Shown here: positions 5,740 to 13,753 of the stretch, one piece after another | Layout of the letters: each line of letters starts with the position of its first letter | Numbering within the stretch: the first letter of the stretch is position 1 | IMG/VR virus record: IMGVR_UViG_3300032083_001839 | Location: 1-35,456 of that record | Reading direction: 5' to 3' (one strand) | Origin: a virus | DNA length: 35,456 nt | Translations under genes and position numbers: made by a program | Notes under the pieces: model-generated | What the model was told of the DNA's origin: nothing | What the model saw: the letters and a program-made list of their open reading frames with translations, nothing else | Database searches by the model: none

Positions 5740-8231
5740 GATTCTACACGAACGTTCAAATGGTCGGAGACCAATTTCTTGTTAGAGGATATGAAAATGG
5801 AGAACGTTTTCAAACCCGCGAGAAGTTTCAACCGACCCTTTTTGTGTCTTCTAATAAGAAGACGAATTATAAAACACTTGAGGGAAATTATGTTGAATCA
5901 ATTCAACCAGGAACTGTTCGTGACTGTCGTGACTTCATCAAAAAGTATGATGGCATAGAAGATTTTAACGTATATGGATGTGAAAGATTCATATATCAGT
6001 ATATTTCTGATAAGTATACGAATGATCAAATTGAGTTTGATATTTCCAAAATCAATCTCGTCACAATTGATATTGAGGTTGCATCTGAGAATGGATTCCC
6101 AGATGTAGAATCGGCTGCAGAAGAAATTCTGTTGATCACAATTCAGGATTATACAACCAAAGAAATTATTACCTGGGGTCAAGGTCCCTTTAAACTAAAA
6201 CAAGGTAATCATTATTACAAAAGGTTCAATAATGAGTTTGATCTGCTGAATGATTTCATCAGTTGGTGGATGCAAAACACTCCCGATATTGTTACTGGAT
6301 GGAATAGTGAGCTGTATGATATGCCATATATGGTCCGTCGTATTGAGCGTATTCTTGGTGAAAAGTTAATGAAACGCTTGTCTCCATGGGGACTTGTGAC
6401 TGAACGTGAGATTTACATTAAAGGTCGTAAACAAACTTCTTATGATGTGGGTGGAGTATCTCAGTTAGATTATCTAAATCTATATAAGAAATTTACTTAC
6501 AAGGCACAAGAATCTTATCGTCTAGACTATATTGCAAGTGTAGAACTTGGCCAAAAGAAACTTGATCACTCTGAGTTTGAAACCTTTAAAGATTTCTATA
6601 CTCATGGATGGCAAAAGTTTGTAGAATACAACATCATTGACGTTGAACTTGTTGACCGTATGGAGGACAAGATGAAACTGATTGAACTAGCACTTACTAT
6701 GGCATATGATGCTAAGGTAAATTATAATGATGTGTTCTATCAGGTTCGTATGTGGGATGCGATTATCTACAACTATCTTAAAAAGAAATCTATCGTAATT
6801 CCGCCTAAAGAACGTTCAGATAAGAATGAAAAGTATGCAGGAGCATATGTTAAAGAACCGAATCCTGGAGTGTATGATTGGGTAGTCTCTTTTGACCTTA
6901 ATAGTCTCTACCCTCATCTTATTATGCAGTATAATATTTCTCCAGAGACATTATGTGAGACCAGACACCCATCAGTTACAGTCGATAAGATTCTTAAAAA
7001 AGAAATAACATTTGACTCATACAAAGACAGAGCGGTATGTGCTAATGGTGCAATGTATCGCAAGGATAAGAAGGGATTCTTGCCTGAGTTGATGGAGAAA
7101 ATGTATGGAGAGCGTGTCATCTTCAAGAAGAGGATGATTGATGCAAAGAAGCAGTATGAAAAAACACCAACAAAAGATCTTGAGAAAGAGATTTCTAGAT
7201 GTAATAATATTCAGATGGCTAAGAAGATCTCTCTTAACTCTGCCTATGGTGCGATTGGTAATCAATACTTCCGTTATTACAAGTTAGCAAACGCCGAAGC
7301 AATTACTTTATCAGGCCAAGTTTCAATTCGTTGGATTGAAAATGAGATGAACGTATATCTAAATAATCTTTTGAAAACAGAAGGTGTTGATTATGTCATC
7401 GCATCTGACACTGATTCAATTTATCTTAATCTCGGACCTCTTGTTGATAAATTTTTTGCTGCTAAGTCTGGCGACAAAGCAGCAATTGTTACCATACTTG
7501 ATAAGATCTGTGAAGACAAGTTGGAACCATTCATCGAATCCTCTTATCAGGAACTTGCGAATTACCTTTCGGCGTATGAACAAAAGATGAGTATGAAGCG
7601 TGAGAATATCGCTGAACGTGGTATTTGGACCGCTAAAAAGCGTTACATTCTTAACGTATGGGATAGTGAGGGTGTTCGTTATGAAGAACCCAAACTAAAG
7701 ATTATGGGACTTGAGGCTGTTAAATCATCTACTCCTGCTCCTTGTCGTCAAATGATTAAGGACGGTCTCAAACTAATGATGAATGGCACTGAAGATGAAG
7801 TGATTGATTTCATTGCTAAGTGTCGTAAAGATTTTAGAAACTTAACTCCTGAAGAAATTTCATTTCCAAGATCTGTTTCTGATGTAGAAAAGTTTAAGGA
7901 TAATAACATGATCTATAGAAAAGGATCACCCATTCATGTTCGGGGTGCTCTACTTTTCAATCATTATATAAAGGAGAAAAAACTTATCAATAAATATTCT
8001 TTGATTCAAAATGGTGAGAAGATTAAGTTCTGCTATTTGAAAGTTCCAAATACGATACATGAAAATGTATTTTCTTTTATCCAGGAATTTCCCAAAGAGT
8101 TAGACTTGAATAGATACGTTGATTATGAACTTCAATTCAGTAAATCATTTGTGGACCCTTTGAAAGTAATCCTAGATGCTATTGGGTGGAACGTAGAAAA
8201 AACCGTAAGTCTGGAGGACTTTTTTTCATGA
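5736..8231 (+). CDS. 43: DNA polymerase gp43 (family B)
   Basis: The replicative polymerase, 831 residues (T4: 898). The 3'-5' exonuclease motifs are VTIDIEVAS (D and E near 111 and 113), VTGWNSELYDMPYM near 187 and YNIIDVELVDRM near 300. The polymerase motifs follow: A SFDLNSLYPHL near 387, B KKISLNSAYGAIGN near 498, and C ASDTDSIY near 556. All catalytic acidic residues are present. The C-terminal end, which in T4 contacts the clamp, is short and hydrophobic (SLEDFFS). ATG 5736 overlaps the upstream stop by 4 nt, and the gene's own stop overlaps the next start in the same way. No intron or homing endonuclease interrupts it. Confidence 0.97.
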   Translation: MRFYTNVQMVGDQFLVRGYENGERFQTREKFQPTLFVSSNKKTNYKTLEGNYVESIQPGTVRDCRDFIKKYDGIEDFNVYGCERFIYQYISDKYTNDQIEFDISKINLVTIDIEVASENGFPDVESAAEEILLITIQDYTTKEIITWGQGPFKLKQGNHYYKRFNNEFDLLNDFISWWMQNTPDIVTGWNSELYDMPYMVRRIERILGEKLMKRLSPWGLVTEREIYIKGRKQTSYDVGGVSQLDYLNLYKKFTYKAQESYRLDYIASVELGQKKLDHSEFETFKDFYTHGWQKFVEYNIIDVELVDRMEDKMKLIELALTMAYDAKVNYNDVFYQVRMWDAIIYNYLKKKSIVIPPKERSDKNEKYAGAYVKEPNPGVYDWVVSFDLNSLYPHLIMQYNISPETLCETRHPSVTVDKILKKEITFDSYKDRAVCANGAMYRKDKKGFLPELMEKMYGERVIFKKRMIDAKKQYEKTPTKDLEKEISRCNNIQMAKKISLNSAYGAIGNQYFRYYKLANAEAITLSGQVSIRWIENEMNVYLNNLLKTEGVDYVIASDTDSIYLNLGPLVDKFFAAKSGDKAAIVTILDKICEDKLEPFIESSYQELANYLSAYEQKMSMKRENIAERGIWTAKKRYILNVWDSEGVRYEEPKLKIMGLEAVKSSTPAPCRQMIKDGLKLMMNGTEDEVIDFIAKCRKDFRNLTPEEISFPRSVSDVEKFKDNNMIYRKGSPIHVRGALLFNHYIKEKKLINKYSLIQNGEKIKFCYLKVPNTIHENVFSFIQEFPKELDLNRYVDYELQFSKSFVDPLKVILDAIGWNVEKTVSLEDFFS

Positions 8232-8425
8232 AAGATCAGTATACTATTGATAATGGTGAAGGAAAACATGACAAGTGGAATAGGGGGCTAGATCTTTTTA
8301 TTGAGTCTGTTTTAAAACCAGATCCCGCATTAAGGCAATGTGCTCATAACCAAAAATGTTTCCACGAGCTTATGGATGTTCGTGGAGATGTGCTAGAATA
8401 CTTGAAAACAAAACGTTGGAACTAA
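8228..8425 (+). CDS. Conserved small protein between gp43 and uvsX, 65 aa
   Basis: ATG 8228 overlaps the gp43 stop (ATGA) and has a GGAGG site about 11 nt upstream, so the longer frame from 8186 is not used. The protein is charged and helical: KHDKWNRGLDLFIES near residue 13, a HNQKCFHELMDVRGDVLEY segment and an RWN end. Two cysteines and several histidines do not form a convincing metal site. Small proteins of this kind commonly lie between polymerase and uvsX in cyanophages. Function unknown. Confidence 0.75.
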   Translation: MKDQYTIDNGEGKHDKWNRGLDLFIESVLKPDPALRQCAHNQKCFHELMDVRGDVLEYLKTKRWN

Positions 8426-8428
8426 CTT

Positions 8429-9433
8429 ATGGATTTTTTGAAGGAAATTGTAAAAGAGATTGGAGATGACTTCACTAAACTGGCAGCAGACATTGACGAA
8501 ACTGAAACATACGTTGACACTGGTTCGTTCATCTTTAATGCTCTTGTATCTGGCTCTATCCGTGGGGGTGTTTCTGGTAACAAAATCACTGCAATTGCTG
8601 GTGAAAGTTCTACAGGAAAAACTTTCTTCTCTCTCGCTGTGGTTAAGAATTTTCTGGATTCTAATCCTGATGGATACTGCTTGTATTTTGATACTGAGGC
8701 AGCTGTCAATAAATCACTCTTAGCGAGTCGCGGCATTGACCTAGAACGGTTAGTTGTTATCAACGTTGTTACGATTGAACAATTCAGGCAGAAGGCACTA
8801 CAGGCAGTTGACATATACCAAAAGAAACCTGAAGAAGACCGCAAACCCTGCATGTTTGTGCTAGACTCTCTTGGTATGCTTTCTACAGAGAAGGAGATTC
8901 GTGATGCTCTAGACGACAAGCAAGTTCGGGACATGACCAAATCTCAACTTGTCAAGGGAGCATTCCGTATGCTCACCCTTAAACTTGGCCAAGCAAACAT
9001 TCCACTAATCGTCACCAATCATACCTATGATGTCATCGGATCCTACGTTCCCACCAAAGAAATGGGCGGAGGCAGCGGTCTCAAATATGCAGCGTCTACG
9101 ATCATTTATCTCAGCAAAAAGAAAGAGAAGGATGGAACAGAAGTCATTGGAAACCTTATTAAAGCTAAGACAGCAAAGTCGCGTTTGAGTAAAGAGAATA
9201 AAGATGTTACTGTTCGTCTCTATTATGATGATCGTGGTCTTGATCGGTATTATGGCTTACTTGAGTTAGGTGAACTGGGAGGTCTCTGGAAGAACGTTGC
9301 AGGTCGTTATGAGATCGATGGAAAGAAAGTCTATGCCAAGGCAATCTATAAAGATCCTGAAGCATACTTTACTCCTGAAGTCATGGAAAAGTTGGATGCA
9401 ATTGCACAAGAAGAATTTAGTTACGGATGTTGA
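8429..9433 (+). CDS. uvsX: RecA-like recombinase UvsX
   Basis: UvsX forms filaments on single-stranded DNA and carries out strand exchange, the basis of T4-type recombination-dependent replication. Walker A GESSTGKT is at residues 58-65. Then come the YFDTEAAVN strand with its glutamate, Walker B-like CMFVLDSLGML near 145-155, the IVTNHTYDV segment that corresponds to RecA motif QTNH, and GGGSGLKYAAS. The 334-residue length is shorter than T4 UvsX (391), as usual in cyanophages. It starts 3 nt after the small upstream gene and overlaps gene 41 by 7 nt, which suggests coexpression of recombinase and helicase. Confidence 0.95.
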   Translation: MDFLKEIVKEIGDDFTKLAADIDETETYVDTGSFIFNALVSGSIRGGVSGNKITAIAGESSTGKTFFSLAVVKNFLDSNPDGYCLYFDTEAAVNKSLLASRGIDLERLVVINVVTIEQFRQKALQAVDIYQKKPEEDRKPCMFVLDSLGMLSTEKEIRDALDDKQVRDMTKSQLVKGAFRMLTLKLGQANIPLIVTNHTYDVIGSYVPTKEMGGGSGLKYAASTIIYLSKKKEKDGTEVIGNLIKAKTAKSRLSKENKDVTVRLYYDDRGLDRYYGLLELGELGGLWKNVAGRYEIDGKKVYAKAIYKDPEAYFTPEVMEKLDAIAQEEFSYGC

Positions 9434-10806
9434 TGGAACAAATTGAAGTTACAATCTTAAGAAACCTTATTCATAATGAATCCTATGCGCGAAAAGTAGT
9501 TCCATTTTTACAACCTGAATACTTTGAGGATAACATCAAGAAAACTATCTTTCTTGAAACCTCAGAGTTTCTTGTAAGATACGATTCTCTTATTACTCTT
9601 GAAGCCCTTGAGATTGAGATTTCAAACCGATCTGATTTAAATGGTCAAGATCTTCAAGAAGTAAAAAAGCAAATTGCAGACTTAGAAGATAAGTCAGTGG
9701 ATGAAAAATGGTTGGTTGACTCTACTGAAAAGTGGTGTCGTGATCGTGCTATCTATCTTGCACTCATGGAATCAATTCATATTGCCGATGGCAATGATGA
9801 AAAGAAAAATCGTGATGCAATTCCTAGCATTCTAAGTAATGCACTCGCAGTTTCATTTGACAATCACATTGGTCATGACTACTTACAAGACTTTGAAGAA
9901 AGGTTTGTATCTTATCATCGTAAGGAAGATCGCATTCCGTTTGATCTTGAATATTTTAACAGGATTACGAAAGGTGGTTTGGTTAACAAGAGTCTTAATA
10001 TCGCTCTTGCTGGCACAGGTGTCGGAAAGTCTCTTTTTATGTGCCATATGGCTTCATCATCACTCCTCGCAGGATTTAACGTCTTGTATATCACTATGGA
10101 GATGGCAGAGGAAAAAATTGCTGAGAGAATTGATGCAAATCTTTTGAACATAAACATTCAAGAGATTGGTGATCTTCCCAAACAAATGTTTGATACGAAG
10201 ATCAAAACTCTAACTCAAAAAACTCAGGGTAGTCTTATAATTAAAGAGTATCCAACTGCTGCCGCTCATAGTGGACATTTTAAGGCACTACTCAATGAAC
10301 TTGCACTTAAGAAATCATTTAGACCTGATATTATTTTCATTGATTACCTTAATATATGTGCTTCCTCCCGTTATCGCGGAAACGGCAATGTCAATTCATA
10401 TTCGTATATTAAGTCTATTGCAGAAGAGCTTAGAGGATTGGCTGTTGAAGCAAACGTCCCTATCGTTTCTGCCACGCAGACCACTCGTTCTGGTTATGGT
10501 AGCTCTGACGTTGACATTACTGACACTTCTGAGTCCTTTGGCCTCCCTGCTACTGCTGATCTTATGTTTGCCCTTATTAGCACAGATGAGTTGGCAGAAC
10601 TCGGACAAATTATGGTGAAGCAATTGAAGAATAGATACAATGATGTTTCGATATCTAAACGTTTTATTCTTGGAATTGATCGAGCCAAGATGCGTTTGTA
10701 TGACTGTGAGCAGAGTGAGCAAAATATTATTGGTGGTGATCTAGATGATGGTGGAGATAATCGATCCACTAATGAAAGTAAATTTGGAGGTCTTGATTTC
10801 TCATGA
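9427..10806 (+). CDS. 41: Replicative DNA helicase gp41 (DnaB-like)
   Basis: The 5'-3' helicase of the phage primosome, partner of gp61. Residues 1-110 form a DnaB-type N-terminal region. The RecA-like core has GGLVNKSLNIALAGTGVGKS (Walker A GTGVGKS near 198), YITMEMAEEKIAERID (motif H1a), IIFIDYLNICAS (Walker B, near 305), SATQTTRSGYGSSD (H3) and KNRYND near 400. It ends in an acidic, glycine-rich tail with GGLDFS, possibly a protein-contact peptide. The length of 459 is close to T4 gp41 (475). ATG 9433 is an equally possible start; both overlap the uvsX stop. Confidence 0.95.
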   Translation: MLMEQIEVTILRNLIHNESYARKVVPFLQPEYFEDNIKKTIFLETSEFLVRYDSLITLEALEIEISNRSDLNGQDLQEVKKQIADLEDKSVDEKWLVDSTEKWCRDRAIYLALMESIHIADGNDEKKNRDAIPSILSNALAVSFDNHIGHDYLQDFEERFVSYHRKEDRIPFDLEYFNRITKGGLVNKSLNIALAGTGVGKSLFMCHMASSSLLAGFNVLYITMEMAEEKIAERIDANLLNINIQEIGDLPKQMFDTKIKTLTQKTQGSLIIKEYPTAAAHSGHFKALLNELALKKSFRPDIIFIDYLNICASSRYRGNGNVNSYSYIKSIAEELRGLAVEANVPIVSATQTTRSGYGSSDVDITDTSESFGLPATADLMFALISTDELAELGQIMVKQLKNRYNDVSISKRFILGIDRAKMRLYDCEQSEQNIIGGDLDDGGDNRSTNESKFGGLDFS

Positions 10807-11450
10807 TTTTTGATATCAGTCCCGAAATGGATTTATCTGTGGAAAAATTCCATGACTCTAAAATTTTCACCATAGATAATTTTTATAGTTATCCAGAAGA
10901 AGTTGTTGAATTAATTCAAGATCTTCCAAAAAGATTGCATAAAATTGAATCCAAACCAACTCAAAATGGTATTCATTTTGAAGACTATCGGGACATTGTT
11001 TATATTGAAGATCTAGAACCAGTTTATTTTTTCTTATCAGTTCTTTCTGGTTCCGAACCACGGACTTATGATTTTGTTAGTAATGTGACAAAATTTAAAA
11101 ATTCATCATATAATGATTATAATAATAACTATTGGTGGCCTCATCTTGACGATGGTTATACTGCTATAATATATTTGAATGATAATGATGAGTCTGAATG
11201 TGGTACAAATTTGTATGAAAATTTATGTCAGGAAGAAAAAAATCTGACAGATAATATGCCAGAACACTCTGAACCCTGGAGGCCAAAAGAAAAATATAAA
11301 TTACTCAAAACATTAAAACCAAAATATAATAGACTTGTCATGTTTAATGCCAAAAAATTTCTACATGGTATGCAAATATGCAATGATGTCTATCTAAAAG
11401 ATTCTTTCCGAATGAATCAAGTCCTCTTTTTTGGACCATACAGCCATTGA
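10803..11450 (+). CDS. DUF6445-like / 2OG-Fe(II)-oxygenase-fold protein
   Basis: A 215-residue protein overlapping the gp41 stop by 4 nt. An N-terminal helix-strand region (FTIDNFYSYPEEVVELIQ) is followed by WWPHLDDGYTAIIYLND, with an HxD pair suitable for Fe(II), then GTNLYE, YNRLVMFNAKKFLHGMQI with the distal histidine, and RMNQVLFF with the arginine that usually binds 2-oxoglutarate. The spacing fits the DUF6445 branch of the oxygenase superfamily. The codons are more AT-rich than those of gp41, which suggests a separate acquisition. Substrate unknown. Confidence 0.65.
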   Translation: MIFDISPEMDLSVEKFHDSKIFTIDNFYSYPEEVVELIQDLPKRLHKIESKPTQNGIHFEDYRDIVYIEDLEPVYFFLSVLSGSEPRTYDFVSNVTKFKNSSYNDYNNNYWWPHLDDGYTAIIYLNDNDESECGTNLYENLCQEEKNLTDNMPEHSEPWRPKEKYKLLKTLKPKYNRLVMFNAKKFLHGMQICNDVYLKDSFRMNQVLFFGPYSH

Positions 11451-11475
11451 CTCTTGGAGAGATGAGGGGTATAAT
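11447..11475 (+). promoter_or_regulatory. Sigma70-type early promoter for the mazG unit
   Basis: TTGACT (11447-11452), exactly 17 nt, then TATAAT (11470-11475). It begins at the stop of the preceding gene and lies about 47 nt before ATG 11522. Confidence 0.75.
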
Positions 11476-11521
11476 GATGATGATGAACCACCTAAAATTC
11501 CTTTGATGGATTCAAGTTCTA

Positions 11522-11830
11522 ATGTATTCTGTATTTAATCCACGTGGCCAAAAAATTGCTGATTGCGGTGCTCATCGAGATGCTGTAAATCTCGTTAATA
11601 TGAGAAACTGTAGATGGGATGGACATTACTATCAATTCAAACCAATCTATGAAATTGTAGATGCAGAACCATTTCCACAAAATCAACTACCAACTAGAGA
11701 CATCGTTGTTAATATGGACGGTGGTGTAGGTGGCAGTTGGAAAGAAGCTTCTGAAGAAGAATTTGATAGGGTGTTCCCTTCCCCAAAACTAAACGAACAA
11801 GAACCATTTATCCCTGATTTTCATGACTAG
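11522..11830 (+). CDS. Conserved cyanophage protein of unknown function, 102 aa
   Basis: The protein begins MYSVFNPRGQKIADCGAHRD, continues DAVNLVNMRNCRWDGHYY, and has a proline- and acidic-rich second half with NMDGGVGGSWKE and an IPDFHD end. It is first behind the 11447 promoter and overlaps mazG by 8 nt, so it is probably an early gene coexpressed with MazG. It has no membrane segment. The two cysteines and two histidines are not in a clear zinc pattern. I do not recognise a named domain. Confidence 0.75.
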   Translation: MYSVFNPRGQKIADCGAHRDAVNLVNMRNCRWDGHYYQFKPIYEIVDAEPFPQNQLPTRDIVVNMDGGVGGSWKEASEEEFDRVFPSPKLNEQEPFIPDFHD

Positions 11831-12233
11831 TAAAGTAAACACTGATGCATATCTTGAGTTTGTGAATGCCGTCACATCTCAACCGAGCAAAGATGCTGAT
11901 GCCTTTGAGTATCGTATTCAAGAACTTCGTGGAGAGGGTTTTGAAACTCATAGACTTTTAACTGCCTCTGTTGGTATGTGTGCCGAAGCAGGTGAGTTTA
12001 CCGAGATTGTCAAGAAGATTGTCTTTCAAGGTAAGCCAGTCACTGAAGAAAATATGTGGCATATGAAGCGTGAACTTGGAGACATCATGTGGTATGTTGC
12101 ACAGGCATGTATGGGACTTAATATTTCTCTTGATGAAATTATTGAGATGAATGTTGAAAAACTTGTAACCCGTTATCCTGGTGGTGAGTTTGATGTTCAC
12201 TACTCTGAGAATCGTCAGGAAGGAGACTTATGA
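11823..12233 (+). CDS. mazG: MazG-like nucleotide pyrophosphohydrolase
   Basis: All-alpha NTP pyrophosphohydrolase, 136 residues, single domain. The metal-binding signature is visible as MCAEAGEFTEIVKK (EAGE, near residue 55) and MKRELGDIMWYVAQ (ExxD type, ELGD near 90), with ISLDEIIEMNVEKL after it. Cyanophage MazG hydrolyses NTPs or dNTPs, and a role in lowering ppGpp has been proposed, but later biochemical work on phage enzymes favours canonical nucleotides. It lies in a small early operon between two coupled genes (8-nt and 4-nt overlaps). The assignment is secure; the biological substrate is not. Confidence 0.93.
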   Translation: MTSKVNTDAYLEFVNAVTSQPSKDADAFEYRIQELRGEGFETHRLLTASVGMCAEAGEFTEIVKKIVFQGKPVTEENMWHMKRELGDIMWYVAQACMGLNISLDEIIEMNVEKLVTRYPGGEFDVHYSENRQEGDL

Positions 12234-12379
12234 GTAAAAAGAAAAAATCAAAGGATGAATGGTCCTATGATAAAACCCCAGAAACTGAAGAAGCAATTAA
12301 ACGCTTACACGAAACAATTCGTATGCGTAAATTAAAAGCAGAAGACGACAAACTAAACTATGAAACAGGAGGCAAATGA
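12230..12379 (+). CDS. Small basic helical protein, 49 aa
   Basis: ATG 12230 overlaps the mazG stop by 4 nt and has an AGGAGA site. The product begins MSKKKKSKDEWSYDK, followed by a long charged helix (TPETEEAIKRLHETIRMRK) and a NYETGGK end. Its own last codons contain the GGAGG site of the next gene. It is lysine-rich at the N-terminus, which could bind nucleic acid. Coupled position and coding-like composition support it; function is unknown. Confidence 0.7.
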   Translation: MSKKKKSKDEWSYDKTPETEEAIKRLHETIRMRKLKAEDDKLNYETGGK

Positions 12380-12585
12380 AACTACTCACACTAGAAGATT
12401 ATCAAAAAGCAGGAGAGACATTTTGGCCTAAGTATTGGTACATCGCCAAAGAACTTGGTCCAGATGCTAAGACTGAGGATATTATTAAATGTATGGAAGC
12501 AGTTGGAACCGTAGCATTAAAACTAAGAACAGAAGAAGATAAGGAAGGCCCTTTTGGGTTTAACAAAAAAGATACAACTGAGTAA
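12376..12585 (+). CDS. Conserved small protein, 69 aa
   Basis: ATG 12376 overlaps the upstream stop by 4 nt and is preceded by GGAGG at 12368-12372. The product begins MKLLTLEDYQKAGETFWPKY and is mostly helical, with TEDIIKCMEAVGTVALKL in the middle and an acidic end (EEDKEGPFGFNKK). It is the last gene before the 12593 terminator. I recognise this as a recurrent cyanophage small protein but know no function. Confidence 0.75.
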   Translation: MKLLTLEDYQKAGETFWPKYWYIAKELGPDAKTEDIIKCMEAVGTVALKLRTEEDKEGPFGFNKKDTTE

Positions 12586-12593
12586 AATAAATA
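12586..12593 (+). promoter_or_regulatory. Possible late promoter box before 12615
   Basis: AATAAATA differs from TATAAATA only at the first base. A start point near 12600 would fall in the terminator loop, so late transcripts would escape that hairpin and reach ATG 12615 after a short leader. Confidence 0.4.
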
Positions 12594-12613
12594 GAGGCGT
12601 ATGCCTCTTTTTT
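12593..12613 (+). terminator. Intrinsic terminator of the mazG unit
   Basis: AGAGGC (12593-12598) pairs with GCCTCT (12603-12608) across a GTAT loop, followed by a run of Ts to 12613. Confidence 0.75.
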
Positions 12614-12614
12614 A

Positions 12615-13742
12615 ATGGCTTCTTTATCTGGTAACTCTACAAATGGCACTCCGAATTGGGATAAGTATGTAACTAATAATAATTATCAATCGATCAAATA
12701 TACTATTGAAACTGCAGCGTTACTTTTTAAAAACGTAACAAATACAAAGGAAGAACATATTTTAGAAGAATTGGCACCTGGGACAATACTGAATATAATA
12801 AGTCCGACAAAAGTTAATATAAGTGCAACAAAACCATCTGGAGTTAATCTCGCAATCAACTCAAAACCTGCCGCCAGAGTTAGGATTAATAGTACAGATG
12901 GTTATGTTCTGATTAACAAAATTAAGAAACCTACGAAGGCACCAGATAAAGTTGAAAAAAGAACCATTAATATGGCACAAAATACACTTACCCAATTGAA
13001 AAAAATAGCTCAAGTTGGTAATACACCTAAGAGTGGTATTGATATTGAGGTTGAAGGATTTGGTTTGATAAATGATGTTGCTACGGTAGAAAAAGTTCCA
13101 GAAAGAGTTAATAATAGAGAGGCAAAGGCGGATATTGTTCTTAAGGATTCCAAGGGTAACAGACTGATTTATATTTCTCATAAAGCTGCTGGTGGTGCGA
13201 AAGCCTTCCAGCAATATGGTGGAGTTTCTGAAACCGCTGGTACTAAGGAAATGCCTGGATTAGTTTATAACAATCCAGAAGTACAACAGTATTTGAATAA
13301 TCTGTATTCTCTTTACCAATCTTCTTTAGATGGTACTGGAAATAATTTAAATCCATTTGATAATGGTCAGCTAAGTGTAGGAAGATTATATCGACCTGTA
13401 AGAGATACAACTCTCATAAATCAAGCAGTTTTTGGACCTGGATTTGGTGGACCATCAGGAATTGATAATGTTGATGTGATTGCACAGGGACCATTCATAT
13501 TCAAACCATATATAAATTCTGAAGGTGATATTACATTTACTCTGAGATGGGATCATTTTGATTATCGTGGTGGTGATATTGATGATTTTAATGATGGTCA
13601 ATATCAAGCACTTTTAGTTTCAAGAAGTGCAAGTGATAGAAGAACAAAAACATCTCAGGGAGATATACCAGGAGTAAGAACTGGTATTTTTAATAGGTCT
13701 TATTTGTCTGGTCAGTCTGTAAACATTGATGCAGTCTTATAA
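12615..13742 (+). CDS. Conserved cyanophage protein with a possible PD-(D/E)XK-like core
   Basis: A 375-residue protein without signal peptide. Residues about 45-115 are beta-rich (TILNIISPTKVNIS, RVRINSTDGYVLINK). Near 170-205 it has AKADIVLKDSKGNRLIYISH directly followed by KAAGG and FQQYGGVSE. The D-x(n)-IS-x-K layout followed by a Q-rich helix resembles a PD-(D/E)XK nuclease core in which the usual glutamate is replaced by serine, a variant I have seen in other phage proteins. The C-terminal half, with GGDIDDFNDGQYQALL, looks like another globular domain. ATG 12615 follows the terminator T-run with no Shine-Dalgarno. It leads a block of late-type genes, so a virion or packaging role is equally possible. 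Confidence 0.55.
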   Translation: MASLSGNSTNGTPNWDKYVTNNNYQSIKYTIETAALLFKNVTNTKEEHILEELAPGTILNIISPTKVNISATKPSGVNLAINSKPAARVRINSTDGYVLINKIKKPTKAPDKVEKRTINMAQNTLTQLKKIAQVGNTPKSGIDIEVEGFGLINDVATVEKVPERVNNREAKADIVLKDSKGNRLIYISHKAAGGAKAFQQYGGVSETAGTKEMPGLVYNNPEVQQYLNNLYSLYQSSLDGTGNNLNPFDNGQLSVGRLYRPVRDTTLINQAVFGPGFGGPSGIDNVDVIAQGPFIFKPYINSEGDITFTLRWDHFDYRGGDIDDFNDGQYQALLVSRSASDRRTKTSQGDIPGVRTGIFNRSYLSGQSVNIDAVL

Positions 13743-13753
13743 TAAATAATATT

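Noticed and set aside
8422-8940. A 172-codon minus-strand frame opposite uvsX
   Set aside because: Low-complexity antisense product of a strongly conserved gene; no minus-strand promoter or other minus-strand gene is seen in the window.
11431-11538. A 35-codon frame from TTG with an acidic, coding-like sequence
   Set aside because: It covers the TTGACT-17-TATAAT promoter and overlaps the next start; it lacks a good start and Shine-Dalgarno, so it is more likely leader DNA.
13741-13748. AATAAATA box before the nucleotidyltransferase gene
   Set aside because: It ends only 5 nt before ATG 13754, so a transcript start would fall at or after the start codon.
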